DNA of 64,000 nucleotides from Lysobacter antibioticus HS124 (GCF_000336385.2 NZ_HG424460.1:31633-95632), one strand, 5' to 3'; numbered from the stretch's first letter, positions 8,501-18,137 are shown. The notes: generated from the letters alone by a model not told the origin. Translations and numbers: made by a program.

Positions 8501-11500
8501 GCGCGCCGGCCGGCGACGGCAACGCCGCTTCCACCACCCAACAGCTGGTGCGGCGTGCCTCGGTTTCGGACTGGTTCGTGCGCCATCCGGTCGCGACCAC
8601 GCTGTTGACCGCGGCGGTGGTGCTGCTGGGCGTGTTCGCCCAGCCGCGTTTGCCGGTGGCGCCGCTGCCGCAAGCCGAGTTCCCGACCATCCGCATCGGC
8701 GCCAGTCTGCCCGGGGCCAGCCCGGAGACCATGGCCTCGGCGGTGGCCACGCCGCTGGAGACCGAGCTGACCGCGGTGCCCGGCATCACCGAGATGACCT
8801 CCAGCAGCGCGCTGGGCACGACTTCGATCACGCTGCAGTTCGCGCTCGACAAGAGCATCGACACGGCCGCGCAGGAAGTGCAGGCGGCGATCAACGCCGC
8901 GGCCGGGCGCCTGCCCGCGGACATGCCGTCGCTGCCGACCTGGCGCAAGGTCAATCCGGCCGACAGCCCGATCCTGGTGCTCAGCGTGGTCGCGCCGCAG
9001 ATGTCGCTGACCGAGCTCAGCGACCTGGTCGAAACGCGTCTGGCGCGCAACCTGACCCAGATCGACGGCGTGTCGGAGGTCTTCATCGCCGGCCAGCAGC
9101 GGCCGGCGATCCGCATCCAGGCCTCGCCCGAGCGGCTGGCGGCGATGGGGCTGACTCTGGCCGACCTGCGCGAGGTCGCGCGCAGCGCCAGCGTCAACCA
9201 GGCCAAGGGCGCGCTGGTCGGCGAGCGGCGCATGTCGACCTTGGCCGCGAACGATCAGCTGTTCCGCGCCGAGGACTACCAGAAGCTCGTGGTGAGCTAC
9301 CTCGACGGCGCGCCGGTGCGGCTGGGCGACGTGGCCAAGATCGGCTTCGGCGCCGAGAACGATTACGTATACGCCTGGCCCAACGGCCAGCCCGGCCTGG
9401 CCCTGGTGGTCAATCGTCAGCCCGACGCCAATATCATCGCCACCACCGACGCGGTGCTGGCCGCGCTGCCGCGGTTGCAGGCCGGCCTGCCGGCTAGCGT
9501 CGAGGTGGCGGTGCTCAACGACCGCACCCGCACCATCCGCGCGTCCCTGCACGAGGTCGAACTGACCCTGGGCGTGACCGTGTTGTTGGTGGTGCTGGTG
9601 ATGGGCCTGTTCCTGCGCCAACTGTCGGCGACCATGATCGTCGGCGCGGTGCTGCTGGTCGCGCTGGTGGCGACGTTCGCGGCGATGTACGCCCTGGGCT
9701 ACAGCCTCAACAACCTGACCTTGGTCGCACTGGTGATCGCGGTCGGCTTCGTGGTCGACGACGCCATCGTGGTGATCGAGAACATCCACCGCCATCGCGA
9801 GGCCGGGCTGGGCGCGTTGGAGGCGGCGCTGAAGGGCGCCGGCGAGATCGGCTTCACCGTGGTCTCGATCAGCCTGTCGCTGATCGCCGCCTTCATCCCG
9901 CTGCTGTTCATGGGCGGCGTGGTCGGGCGCTTGTTCGCCGAGTTCGCGATGACGGTTACCGTGGCGATCCTGATCTCGATCGTCGCCTCGCTGACCCTGG
10001 CGCCGATGCTGGCGGCGCGCTACATGCGCGCCCCGCCGCACCACGACGCCGCGCGCGCCGGATGGTCGCAGCGCCTGCTCGCCGGCTACGACCGCAGCCT
10101 GCGCTGGGCGCTGGACCGCCAGCGCGCCGTGCTCGCCGCGTTCGCCGCGACCCTGGCGGTCGCGGTGCTGGCCTACAGCCTGATTCCCAAGGGCTTCTTC
10201 CCGTTGCAGGACACCGCCTTCGTGTTCGCCACCACCGAGGCCGCGCAGGACATCTCCTTCGAGCAGATGCGCGCCAAGCACCTGCAACTGGCCAAGATCG
10301 CCGAGAGCGACCCGGCGATCCAGACCTATATGCATTCGGTCGGCGCCACCGCCGGCAGCCAGAGCCTGTCCAACGGCCGGTTCTGGTTCATCCTCAAGGA
10401 CCGCGGCGACCGCGACGTCTCCGCCGACGAGTTCATCGACCGCATGAGGGCCAAGTTCGCCGCGGTGCCGGGCATCGCCATCTACATGCGCTCGGCGCAG
10501 GACATCAATCTCGGCACCGGCCCGGCGCGGACCCAGTACCAGTACGCGTTGCGCGGCCAGGACAGCCGCGAGTTGTCGGTCTGGGCCGACCGCCTGACCG
10601 AGCGCCTGCGCACGCTGCCGGAATTGCGCGACGTGTCCAACGACCAACAGATCGGCGCCGCGGTGACCCGCCTGACCATCGACCGCACCGCCGCCGCGCG
10701 TTTTGGCCTCACTGCGGCCGATATCGACCAGGCGCTGTACGACGCCTTCGGCCAGCGCCAGATCAACGAGTTCCAGACCGAAACCAACCAGTACAAGGTG
10801 ATCCTGGAGATCGATCCGCGCTTGCGCGGCCGAGTCGACAGCCTGGCGTACTTCCACCTGCGCTCGCCGGTCGGCGGACAGATGGTGCCGCTGTCGGCGG
10901 TGGCCAAGGTCGAGCCGGCCGAGAACGGCCCGGTTTCGATCAGCCACAACGGCATGCTGCCGGCGGTCAATCTCTCGTTCAATCTCGCCCCCGGCGTGGC
11001 CCTGGGCGACGCGGTGGCGCGGGTCGAGGACGCCGCGCGCGAGATCGGCCTGCCGGCGTCGATCTCCGGCAATTTCCAGGGCAGCGCCCAGGCCTTCCGC
11101 GATTCGCTGGCGACCCAGCCGCTGTTGATCCTGGCCGCCCTGCTGGCGGTCTACATCATTCTCGGCGTGCTGTACGAAAGCTTCGTCCATCCGTTGACGA
11201 TTCTTTCGACCCTGCCGTCGGCCGGGGTCGGCGCGGTGCTGATGCTGTGGGTGTGGAAGCTGGATTTCTCGATCATGGCCCTGATCGGCATCGTGCTGCT
11301 GATCGGCATCGTCAAGAAGAACGGCATCCTACTGGTGGACTTCGCCCTCGACGCGCAGCGTCAGCGCGGCCTGTCGCCGCGCGCGGCGATCCACGAGGCC
11401 TGCCTGACCCGGTTCCGGCCGATCATGATGACCACCTTGGCGGCGCTGCTCGGCGCGGTGCCGCTGATGCTCGGCCTGGGCACCGGTTCGGAGCTGCGCC

Positions 11501-11670
11501 AGCCGCTCGGCGTGGCGGTGGTCGGCGGCCTGTTGGTCAGCCAGTTGTTGACCCTGTACACCACGCCGGTGATCTATCTGGCCCTGGACCGCTGGTTCCT
11601 GCAGCGCCGCCGCGCCGCCGCGGCGCAGAGGCCGACGGCCACCGCGGCGGCGGCCGCAGCGGAAGGGTAG
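8497..11670 (+). CDS. RND family multidrug efflux permease (MdtB/MdtC/MexF-like)
   Basis: 1057 residues from ATG 8497, overlapping the adaptor stop by four bases. It begins with a cytoplasmic stretch, then TM1 (HPVATTLLTAAVVLLGVF). Two large periplasmic loops alternate with two six-helix bundles. The proton-relay pair is visible in VGFVVDDAIVVIENIHRH, and the GxxL-type RND motifs occur around FRPIMMTTLAALLGA. Trimeric proton-driven export of drugs or other amphiphiles is known for the family. A single permease gene is present, unlike the mdtBC pair of enterobacteria. The two-component genes that follow suggest inducible expression. Confidence 0.93.
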   Translation: MSAPAGDGNAASTTQQLVRRASVSDWFVRHPVATTLLTAAVVLLGVFAQPRLPVAPLPQAEFPTIRIGASLPGASPETMASAVATPLETELTAVPGITEMTSSSALGTTSITLQFALDKSIDTAAQEVQAAINAAAGRLPADMPSLPTWRKVNPADSPILVLSVVAPQMSLTELSDLVETRLARNLTQIDGVSEVFIAGQQRPAIRIQASPERLAAMGLTLADLREVARSASVNQAKGALVGERRMSTLAANDQLFRAEDYQKLVVSYLDGAPVRLGDVAKIGFGAENDYVYAWPNGQPGLALVVNRQPDANIIATTDAVLAALPRLQAGLPASVEVAVLNDRTRTIRASLHEVELTLGVTVLLVVLVMGLFLRQLSATMIVGAVLLVALVATFAAMYALGYSLNNLTLVALVIAVGFVVDDAIVVIENIHRHREAGLGALEAALKGAGEIGFTVVSISLSLIAAFIPLLFMGGVVGRLFAEFAMTVTVAILISIVASLTLAPMLAARYMRAPPHHDAARAGWSQRLLAGYDRSLRWALDRQRAVLAAFAATLAVAVLAYSLIPKGFFPLQDTAFVFATTEAAQDISFEQMRAKHLQLAKIAESDPAIQTYMHSVGATAGSQSLSNGRFWFILKDRGDRDVSADEFIDRMRAKFAAVPGIAIYMRSAQDINLGTGPARTQYQYALRGQDSRELSVWADRLTERLRTLPELRDVSNDQQIGAAVTRLTIDRTAAARFGLTAADIDQALYDAFGQRQINEFQTETNQYKVILEIDPRLRGRVDSLAYFHLRSPVGGQMVPLSAVAKVEPAENGPVSISHNGMLPAVNLSFNLAPGVALGDAVARVEDAAREIGLPASISGNFQGSAQAFRDSLATQPLLILAALLAVYIILGVLYESFVHPLTILSTLPSAGVGAVLMLWVWKLDFSIMALIGIVLLIGIVKKNGILLVDFALDAQRQRGLSPRAAIHEACLTRFRPIMMTTLAALLGAVPLMLGLGTGSELRQPLGVAVVGGLLVSQLLTLYTTPVIYLALDRWFLQRRRAAAAQRPTATAAAAAAEG

Positions 11671-11711
11671 GATGAGGCCCCGGAACTCCTTGCGATGAAG
11701 CGCCTGCCGCG

Positions 11712-12422
11712 ATGAAGCTGCTGATCGTCGAAGACGAGGTCAAGACCGCCGACTACCTGCGCGACGGCCTGGCCGAGCAGGGCTGGGCCGTCGACGTCGC
11801 CCGCGACGGCGTGTCCGGCCTGCACCTGGCGCGCGAGCTGGATTACGACGTGATCGTGCTCGACGTGATGCTGCCGGGCATGGACGGTTTCGCCGTGCTG
11901 CGCGAACTGCGCACGCGCAAGCAGACCCCGGTGATCATGCTGACCGCGCGCGATCGCATCGACGACCGCGTGCACGGCCTGGGCGCCGGCGCCGACGACT
12001 ATCTGGTCAAGCCCTTTTCCTTCATCGAACTGCTGGCGCGCCTGCAGGCGCTGGTGCGGCGCGGCCGCCAGCAGGAGCCGACCGAACTGGCCGTCGGCGA
12101 CCTGCAGATCAACCTGATCGCGCGCCGCGCCTTCCGCGACGGCGTGCGGCTGGACCTGACCGGCAAAGAATTCGCCCTGCTGGCTTTGCTCGCCCAGCGC
12201 CGCAGCCAGATCCTGTCCAAGACGGTGATCGCCGCGCAGGTCTGGGACATCAACTTCGACAGCAACACCAACGTGGTCGAAGTCGCGATCAAGCGCCTGC
12301 GGACCAAGATCGACGGCCCGTTCCGCAGCAAGCTGCTGCATACCGTGCGCGGCATGGGCTATGTGCTGGAGGTGCGCGAGGACGAGCGCGAAGGTTCGGC
12401 ATCCGGGCGGTCGCCGGCATGA
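11712..12422 (+). CDS. OmpR-family response regulator (CusR/IrlR type)
   Basis: 236 residues. The receiver domain has the acidic pocket (VEDE), phospho-acceptor Asp in VIVLDVMLPGMDG, Thr in MLTARD and Lys in LVKPFSF. The winged helix (about 125-225) shows LTGKEFALLALLAQRRSQILSK and VEVAIKRLRTKID. It most resembles heavy-metal and efflux regulators next to RND pumps. It is 41 bases after the permease gene and overlaps the kinase by four bases, so it is probably part of the efflux operon and controls it. Confidence 0.93.
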   Translation: MKLLIVEDEVKTADYLRDGLAEQGWAVDVARDGVSGLHLARELDYDVIVLDVMLPGMDGFAVLRELRTRKQTPVIMLTARDRIDDRVHGLGAGADDYLVKPFSFIELLARLQALVRRGRQQEPTELAVGDLQINLIARRAFRDGVRLDLTGKEFALLALLAQRRSQILSKTVIAAQVWDINFDSNTNVVEVAIKRLRTKIDGPFRSKLLHTVRGMGYVLEVREDEREGSASGRSPA

Positions 12423-13813
12423 CGTGGCTGTCGATCGCCCAGCGCTTGGCGGCGATGTTCGCCCTGGCCGCGCTGCTGGTGTTCGCCCTGGTCGGAGTGG
12501 TGCTGCACCAGGTGCTGCGCGACCAGATCGTGCGCTACCAGCACGCCGAACTCAGCACCAAGCTGCGCTCGGTCGCGCACAGCGTGGCGATGTGCGATTC
12601 GCCGGAACGCTGGCGCAAGGTCCAGGACAAGATCGAGAACCTGACCACCAGCGAGCGCAATACGCGTTTCTGGGCCTGGAGCGAAAGCGCGGACTTCCGC
12701 ATCGGCGCCGACCGCGCGTTGCCGGTGCGCACCGGCAACGCCCGCGACTACGGCATGGGCACGCTCGATCGGCCCGGCATGACCTCGCCTTACCGGACCC
12801 TGGAGCAGATCGTGCCGGCCCACGGCCAGCGGCCGCCGGTGCGGTTGTGGATCGGCATCGATTCGCAGCCCTACGTGGCCGCGTTGCGCACGTTCGCGCT
12901 GGCCTTCGTCGCGCTCGCCCTGGTCGGCACCGCATTGGTGGCGCTGCTTGGGCACTGGATCGCGCGGGTCGGCCTGCGCCCGCTGCAGCGGCTGTCGAGC
13001 CAGGCGCGCACGTTGAGCCCGAGCAACCTGTCGCAGCGTCTGCGCACCGAGCAATTGCCGCCGGAACTCGGCCATCTCAGCGGCGCCTTCAACGGCGCGC
13101 TGGACCGCCTGGAGGCGGCCTATACCCGGCTGGATGCTTTCAATGCCGACGTCGCCCACGAACTGCGCACGCCGCTGGCCAATCTGATGGGCCAGACCCA
13201 GGTGGCGCTGTCGCGGCCGCGCGAGGCGGCGCAGTTGGAAGAGGTGCTGCAGTCGAACCTGGAAGAGCTCGAACGCATGCGCGGCATCGTCAACGACATG
13301 CTGTTCCTGTCGCGCGCCGACCAGGGCGATATCGCCCTGGACCGTGCCTGCGTGCCCTTGGCCGCGGAGGTGGCCAAGACCGGCGAGTTCCTCGAGTACC
13401 TGTTGGAGGAAGCCGGCATGCGCCTGCGCATCGACGGCGCGGCCGATGCCTGGATCGACTCGGCGCTGTTCCGCCGGGCCATGACCAACCTGCTGCACAA
13501 CGCGGTCCAGCACGGTACGCCGGGCTCCGAGATCGTGGTCGAGCTGGCGACGGGCCGGAGCCCGGGCGAGGCCCGGGTGGCCGTGCGCAACCGCGGCCAG
13601 ACCGTGGCCGCGGAGCATCTGGGACGGATGTTCGACCGCTTCTACCGCGCCGACGCGGCGCGCGAGCACCGCGGCGAGCGCCACCACGGGCTCGGCCTGT
13701 CGATCGTCAAGGCGATCGCCGTGCTGCACGGCGGGGCGGTGTTCGCCGACAGCGGCGATGGCGTCACCACGGTCGGCTTCAGCCTGGCCGAGCCGGCCGC
13801 GCTGCGCGCCTGA
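12419..13813 (+). CDS. sensor histidine kinase (CusS/heavy-metal type)
   Basis: 464 residues. TM1 is about 13-33 and TM2 about 160-180, enclosing a 125-residue periplasmic sensor. A HAMP segment follows (LRPLQRLSSQARTLSPSNL). The H box is FNADVAHELRTPLANLM. The N box is NLLHNAVQHG; the ATP lid includes DRFYRADAAREH and HHGLGLSIVKAIA. It autophosphorylates and passes phosphate to the preceding regulator. The ligand is unknown; family members sense metals, and the downstream target here is probably the RND pump. Confidence 0.92.
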   Translation: MTWLSIAQRLAAMFALAALLVFALVGVVLHQVLRDQIVRYQHAELSTKLRSVAHSVAMCDSPERWRKVQDKIENLTTSERNTRFWAWSESADFRIGADRALPVRTGNARDYGMGTLDRPGMTSPYRTLEQIVPAHGQRPPVRLWIGIDSQPYVAALRTFALAFVALALVGTALVALLGHWIARVGLRPLQRLSSQARTLSPSNLSQRLRTEQLPPELGHLSGAFNGALDRLEAAYTRLDAFNADVAHELRTPLANLMGQTQVALSRPREAAQLEEVLQSNLEELERMRGIVNDMLFLSRADQGDIALDRACVPLAAEVAKTGEFLEYLLEEAGMRLRIDGAADAWIDSALFRRAMTNLLHNAVQHGTPGSEIVVELATGRSPGEARVAVRNRGQTVAAEHLGRMFDRFYRADAAREHRGERHHGLGLSIVKAIAVLHGGAVFADSGDGVTTVGFSLAEPAALRA

Positions 13814-13837
13814 GGCGGGCGCGGCGGCAAGCGCCGC

Positions 13838-14272
13838 TCAGCGGTGCAGGTCGCCCGCTGCTTCGGGCTGGTAGCGCAGGCCGAGTACGCGCAGTTGCGC
13901 GCTGCGTCCGCCCGGCAGGGGCCAGGCGATGCGCGCGCCGACCCGCAGGCCGAGCAGGGCGCTGCCGACCGGGGCCAGGATCGAGATACGGTCGCTGCGC
14001 CCGTCGGCGTCGCGCGGATAGACCAGGGCGGCCTCGCGTTCCTCGCCGCTGGCTTCGTCGACGAAGCGGATCACGGAATTCATGGTGATGACGTCGGCCG
14101 GCACCTGGGCCGGTTCGACCACCTCGGCGCGGTCGAGCTCGCGGCGCAGGCCGCCGGTGTCCAGGCCGGGCGGGGCCTGGTCGAGCAGGGCCTCCAGGCG
14201 GTCGCAGTCCAGCCGCGACAGGAGCAGCGGCGGCGGCAGGCCGGAGGGGTGGGGCAGTTGCTGATCGTTCAT
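13838..14272 (-). CDS. rnk: nucleoside diphosphate kinase regulator Rnk-like
   Basis: 144 residues from ATG 14272 (MNDQQLPHPSG), chosen because GGAG lies eight bases upstream; an ATG at 14305 is also in frame. The N-terminal 50 residues are a short helical segment (SRLDCDRLEALL, GGLRRELDRAEVV). The C-terminal part is a GreA/GreB-type FKBP-like domain (ITMNSVIRFVDE, AALVYPRD, ISILAPVGSALLGLRVG). Rnk binds RNA polymerase and affects nucleoside diphosphate kinase levels in E. coli. It is convergent with the sensor kinase. Confidence 0.85.
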   Translation of the reverse strand: MNDQQLPHPSGLPPPLLLSRLDCDRLEALLDQAPPGLDTGGLRRELDRAEVVEPAQVPADVITMNSVIRFVDEASGEEREAALVYPRDADGRSDRISILAPVGSALLGLRVGARIAWPLPGGRSAQLRVLGLRYQPEAAGDLHR

Positions 14273-14459
14273 TGCGGACTCCATAAGCGATAACGGGCGA
14301 CGCACTGCGTGCGCCGCCCGCGGTTCAGGGATGTCCGGCGACCTTAGCCCGCGGCCGGAGGCGCTTCAAGCCGGCACGGACGGGCGATGCCGCGCAGCGC
14401 GCCGGGCCTGTGCCGGATCGGGCGACAACCGGCCGGTGAAAAAATTTATGACAAAGTCG

Positions 14460-14488
14460 TTGACAGCCGGTCCGCTGCAAAGCAACAT
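14460..14488 (+). promoter_or_regulatory. candidate promoter of tRNA-Leu
   Basis: TTGACA (14460-14465), a 17-base spacer and CAACAT (14483-14488) lie about 35 bases before the tRNA. The -35 is perfect and the -10 poor. Confidence 0.4.
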
Positions 14489-14522
14489 ACGCGCCTCGCA
14501 ACGCTGAACGGCGACGCGAAAG

Positions 14523-14607
<85 letters not shown>

Positions 14608-14655
14608 ACGATATACGACGACGAAGCGGTTCCAAACCTTCGGCGTTGAAGACAA

Positions 14656-14685
14656 GGCGAGCCATCGGCTCGCCTTTTTCTTTTC
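14656..14685 (+). terminator. terminator after tRNA-Leu
   Basis: Stem GGCGAGCC/GGCTCGCC with a 3-base loop, followed by TTTTTCTTTT. Confidence 0.88.
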
Positions 14686-14975
14686 CGATTCGTTTCCGGC
14701 ATGCCGTCCGCGCAGTCCCGGCCCCTCTCGCTGATCGGCGCCGGGCCGCGCTGCGGGCGCATGCGCGCCCGCCGGACCGTCGCTCCTTGGCCGTGCCCGG
14801 CTGGGCGGCACGTTTCTTTTTTCATGTCTGCGGCGCCGTCCGGCCCGCCGGGCGGCGCTCAGGAGCTCGGTTCCGATTCGCCGGGGCGGGATCGGGCCCC
14901 TCGGCCCGCGGGTGGAGCGAATACTCCAGGGATGGATTCATAAACTTGACTCCGGTCACATGCTGATTCAGGAAA
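14686..14975. other. intergenic region without recognisable gene
   Basis: Between the tRNA terminator and the next promoter I see no ORF with a ribosome site or family resemblance. It holds several GC-rich inverted repeats and one run TTTCTTTTTTC (about 14812-14822). No known RNA is recognised. Confidence 0.4.
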
Positions 14976-15004
14976 TTGCCTGGTCATAGGCCATGGGCTA
15001 GGCT
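14976..15004 (+). promoter_or_regulatory. candidate promoter of the secreted-protein gene
   Basis: TTGCCT, a 17-base spacer and TAGGCT. It would give a leader of roughly 150 bases before ATG 15161. Confidence 0.45.
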
Positions 15005-15160
15005 TTGCCGTGCGGCACCGGCTGCCCAGGCCGCCGCCGAGGGGAAGGCGAGAGCGCATCTCGGGTTTCCGGCGGGACGGTTGTGCGGTGGCCCCTGGCG
15101 CGTAACCGTCGCGTCTGTCGGGCCACGTTAGGAATACTCAGTTCACTAAGGAGAGGTCTC

Positions 15161-15694
15161 ATGAAGAAGTTGGGTCTGGCGGTCGCGCTGATGCTCGCGA
15201 CGACGTCCGCCGCGGCGAATGAATTCATTCCCTACTACGGCAACAACCCGTTCGTGTTCTGCAAGGTCGGCGTGCCGCAGGACTGCTGGGTGCCGAAGAA
15301 CATCGCCACCGGCGAGTACCGCGTGCTCAGCCGCAAGTGCTTCAAGCCATGGTCGGCCAAGCTGTTCTCGCGCGTGTGCAAGCAGGCCTTCCCGAACGGC
15401 ATGCCGGCCGGCGGCGACGCCGCCCTAGGCGCCGCGGCGGTCGGCCAGGCGGCGACCACCGGCAACTACGACGACATCAAGGACAAGGCCGACGCTTACA
15501 GTAAGCAGAACTCCTCGTATGCCGACGCCTACGAGAAGCAGATGAACTTCTCGCAGATCGAGAAGAAGGCCAACGCCAGCGGCCAGAACTTCAACGACAT
15601 CAAGGCCCGCGCCGACGAGTACAGCCGCAGCACCGGCTTCGATCCGAACGCGTATGTCAGCGAGCAGCGCGATCCGGCCCGCGTCGATCCCTGA
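15161..15694 (+). CDS. secreted protein of unknown function
   Basis: 177 residues from ATG 15161 with AAGGAGAGG upstream; a longer in-frame opening from 15005 has no such site. A clear signal peptide (MKKLGLAVALMLATTSAAA) precedes a mature part with four early cysteines (VFCKVG, QDCWVP, RKCFKP, RVCKQA), suggesting disulfides. The C-terminal half contains two similar motifs, YDDIKDKADAYSKQNSSYA and FNDIKARADEYSRSTGFD, an internal duplication. I do not recognise the family. Confidence 0.75.
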   Translation: MKKLGLAVALMLATTSAAANEFIPYYGNNPFVFCKVGVPQDCWVPKNIATGEYRVLSRKCFKPWSAKLFSRVCKQAFPNGMPAGGDAALGAAAVGQAATTGNYDDIKDKADAYSKQNSSYADAYEKQMNFSQIEKKANASGQNFNDIKARADEYSRSTGFDPNAYVSEQRDPARVDP

Positions 15695-15720
15695 TCGAAG
15701 CCGCTTCGTTTGCGCTTTGC

Positions 15721-15750
15721 GACGGCCCCGAGCGATCGGGGCCGTCGCCG
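15721..15750 (+). terminator. hairpin terminator
   Basis: Perfect 11-bp stem GACGGCCCCGA/TCGGGGCCGTC with loop GCGA, followed by GCCGTTTCT; the T-run is weak. Confidence 0.6.
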
Positions 15751-15985
15751 TTTCTGCATCCGTGCGCACGGACGTGGCGATCGCGACGGTCGCGGGACGG
15801 AGGCCGGCGACGCCGTCGGCATAACCCCGGCATAACTTATCGGACGAGACGAGCACCGCACCCGCGCCGAGACGCGCGCCGCGCCGCGGGCATCGCGCCG
15901 GCGCCGGCTTGCGCGGCCGTGACGCCTCGCACGGATGCGCGCGGCAGCGCTGGCATAGTCCTGTCCGGGGAAAGAGGGGCCGCCG

Positions 15986-16540
15986 ATGGAAGAGCGACTG
16001 ATCCTGGTCGATGGCGATGACCGAGCCATCGGCGTCGGGGAGAAAATGCGCGTGCACCGCGAGGGGGCGCTGCACCGTGCGTTCTCGATTTTCGTGTTCG
16101 ACGAAACCGGACGCCTGATGCTGCAGCAGCGCGCATCCGGCAAATACCACTCCGGCGGACTGTGGAGCAACACCTGTTGCGGCCATCCGCGCGAAGGCGA
16201 GGCCACCGATGCCGCCGCGCATCGGCGTCTGGGCGAGGAAATGGGCTTCGACTGCCGGTTGCGCAGCGTCGCCCGCATCGTCTATCGGATCGAAGTCTCG
16301 CAGGGGCTGATCGAACACGAGTACGACCATATTTTCGTCGGCCGCTACGACGGTCGGCCGCGGCCGAATCCGCTGGAGGTGCGCGACTGGGCCTGGCGCA
16401 GCGCGGCCGACCTGGATGCGGCGTTGCGCGAGCGGCCGCAAGACTTCAGCGGCTGGCTGCGCTACATCCTCGATCGCGGCGGGCCGGAGGAATTGGAGCG
16501 CTGGCGCGAGGCGGCGAGCGAGGGCGTGGCCTCGCGTTAG
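15986..16540 (+). CDS. idi: isopentenyl-diphosphate delta-isomerase, type I
   Basis: 184 residues, standard length. It interconverts IPP and DMAPP for isoprenoids (quinones, undecaprenyl phosphate, pigments). Nudix-fold signature: metal-binding H24 and H30 (MRVHREGALH), catalytic Cys in LWSNTCCGHPR (C64/C65), and acidic and histidine ligands E110, E112 and H115 in LIEHEYDH. It stands alone, with no other isoprenoid gene adjacent. Type I idi is optional in organisms using the MEP pathway. Confidence 0.95.
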   Translation: MEERLILVDGDDRAIGVGEKMRVHREGALHRAFSIFVFDETGRLMLQQRASGKYHSGGLWSNTCCGHPREGEATDAAAHRRLGEEMGFDCRLRSVARIVYRIEVSQGLIEHEYDHIFVGRYDGRPRPNPLEVRDWAWRSAADLDAALRERPQDFSGWLRYILDRGGPEELERWREAASEGVASR

Positions 16541-16614
16541 CCCCTTGCGGGACGGGCCAAGCGTGGCGCGGGGGCGTGGCGGATCGGCCGCGTGCGTGGC
16601 GGCGGCCGCGCGGT

Positions 16615-17070
16615 TCATAACGACCTCGTCATGAACACGCTGTTGGGGTCCTCGACGTAATCGCCGAACGGTGCGCACTCGACGAAACCGAACTGCGCAT
16701 ACAGGGTCCGCGCCGGCGCGAAGCCGGCCATCGAACCGGTTTCCAGGCTCAGCCGGCGATAACCGCGGCGGCTGGCTTCGTCGAGGATATGGCCCAGCAT
16801 GCGCGCGGCCACGCCCTTGCGCCGATGCGCGTCGGCGGTGCGCATCGATTTGATCTCGCCGTGGGTCGAATCGAGTTCGCGCAGGGCGCCGCAGCCGAGC
16901 AGCTGGTCTTTCTCCCAGACCGTCCAGAAGCGGATGTCCGGCCGGCGCAGACCGTCCAGATCGAGGGCGTGAATGCTTTCCGGCGGCGAAAGCTCGGCCA
17001 TGTCGCGCAGGTGCTCTTGCAGCAAGGCGTGGATTTGCGAGCCGGTGAGATCGTCGATGCGTATGTCCAT
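16615..17070 (-). CDS. GNAT family N-acetyltransferase
   Basis: 151 residues from ATG 17070 (MDIRIDDLTGSQIHALLQEH); the longer in-frame opening to 17241 looks non-coding. Core GNAT elements are visible: a beta-4 strand LLGCGALREL, the acetyl-CoA loop HRRKGVAARMLGHILDEA and YAQFGFVECAPFGDY near the C-terminus. The substrate is unknown. It is convergent with idi. Confidence 0.85.
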   Translation of the reverse strand: MDIRIDDLTGSQIHALLQEHLRDMAELSPPESIHALDLDGLRRPDIRFWTVWEKDQLLGCGALRELDSTHGEIKSMRTADAHRRKGVAARMLGHILDEASRRGYRRLSLETGSMAGFAPARTLYAQFGFVECAPFGDYVEDPNSVFMTRSL

Positions 17071-17327
17071 GAGCGCAAACCGCGACGGCGCAGGGGAAGG
17101 ACCGAGCATGCAGCAGTCGCCGCGGCGAGGGAATCCGTGTCGCGCTCCCGGCCATCGCGGGCGCTTGCGGCCGTGGCCCGGGTTTTCTCGTCCAAGTGCC
17201 GCGCAAATGCCTTCGGGCGCTTCGTCGCCCGGGGCCGTCACGCGGCCTGCCGGCGGTATCCGTTAAAGTCCGGCCGATCCGGGAAGCGGCGATGCTCCGC
17301 CGCGTTGCCGCCGCGAGGAGACGATCC

Positions 17328-17723
17328 ATGCCCACCCAAGCGCGCCCCTTCCTGATGTTCACCGGCCGGGCCGAGGAGGCGATGACCCGCTATGTCTCGC
17401 TGTTCGCCGATGGCCGCGTGCTCGAAGTGAACCGCTACGGCGCCGAGGGCCCTGGGCCCGAAGGCTCGGTGATGGTCGCGCGCTTCCGTATCGCCGGTCT
17501 CGAAGTCATGTGCAGTGACAGTTACGTGCAGCATGCTTTCGGCTTCACGCCGTCGATGTCGCTGTTCGTGGATTGCCGCAGCGAGGAGGAAGTCGACGCC
17601 CTGGCCGCCCGACTGAGCGAGGGCGGCTCGGTGTTGATGCCGCTGGACGACTACGGTTTCAGCCGTCGCTTCGCTTGGGTCGCCGACTGTTTCGGCGTGT
17701 CCTGGCAACTCAATCTGCCTTGA
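17328..17723 (+). CDS. VOC/PhnB-like (3-demethylubiquinone methyltransferase-fold) protein
   Basis: 131 residues from ATG 17328 with GAGGAG upstream. The pattern is PFLMFTGRAEEAMTRYVSLF, MVARFRIAGLEVMCSDS, FTPSMSLFVDCRSEEEVD and a final FGVSWQLNLP. This is the compact glyoxalase/bleomycin-resistance fold of the PhnB-like family. The catalysed reaction is unknown for most members. Confidence 0.85.
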   Translation: MPTQARPFLMFTGRAEEAMTRYVSLFADGRVLEVNRYGAEGPGPEGSVMVARFRIAGLEVMCSDSYVQHAFGFTPSMSLFVDCRSEEEVDALAARLSEGGSVLMPLDDYGFSRRFAWVADCFGVSWQLNLP

Positions 17724-17888
17724 ATCGGTACGAAGCGACGACCCGCCGCCACGGCGCCGGCAATGTGATTTGTGCGGGGTACTGGACGCGGCCGTTTGGA
17801 CCCCGCGGCACCCGCAGGTAGGATGGATGCCAATGCAGGTCCGGATTTTCGCCCGCGTAGGCGAAGGCGGGCGAATACCGAGGGCGTC

Positions 17889-18137
17889 ATGGTCGATCGC
17901 GAACGTCGCAACAGCGACAAGAAACTCAACGCCGCCGAGCTGCGCGCCGGATTGACGCCGGCGCAACTGGACGCTCTGACGACATTGGAGTTCTTTCGCT
18001 GGGAACTGCGCTTCGTGCGCCGGCCGCTGTTTCAGGACCCGATTCCGGTGGTGTTCAACCGCGACGGCAAGCGCTATGCCGTGCTCGAGCCCGACGGCAG
18101 CCTCAACGAGAACCCGGGCTTCAAGATCCGCGACTGA
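17889..18137 (+). CDS. small conserved hypothetical protein
   Basis: 82 residues from ATG 17889. It is charged and soluble: KKLNAAELRAGLTPAQLDAL, then LEFFRWELRFVRRPLFQDPIPVVF and DGSLNENPGFKIRD. It contains a compact alpha-beta pattern without catalytic motif. TTTGGA-N18-TAGGAT at 17795-17824 may be its promoter. Function unknown. Confidence 0.65.
   Translation: MVDRERRNSDKKLNAAELRAGLTPAQLDALTTLEFFRWELRFVRRPLFQDPIPVVFNRDGKRYAVLEPDGSLNENPGFKIRD

Noticed and set aside
8434..11190. 918-codon minus-strand ORF over the RND permease
   Set aside because: Antisense shadow with Gln/Arg/His-rich content and no motif; the permease has all RND motifs.
17774..17806. GCGGGGT...ACCCCGC inverted repeat upstream of the 82-residue gene as a terminator or operator
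   Set aside because: 19-base spacing and no T-run; too little evidence to call.
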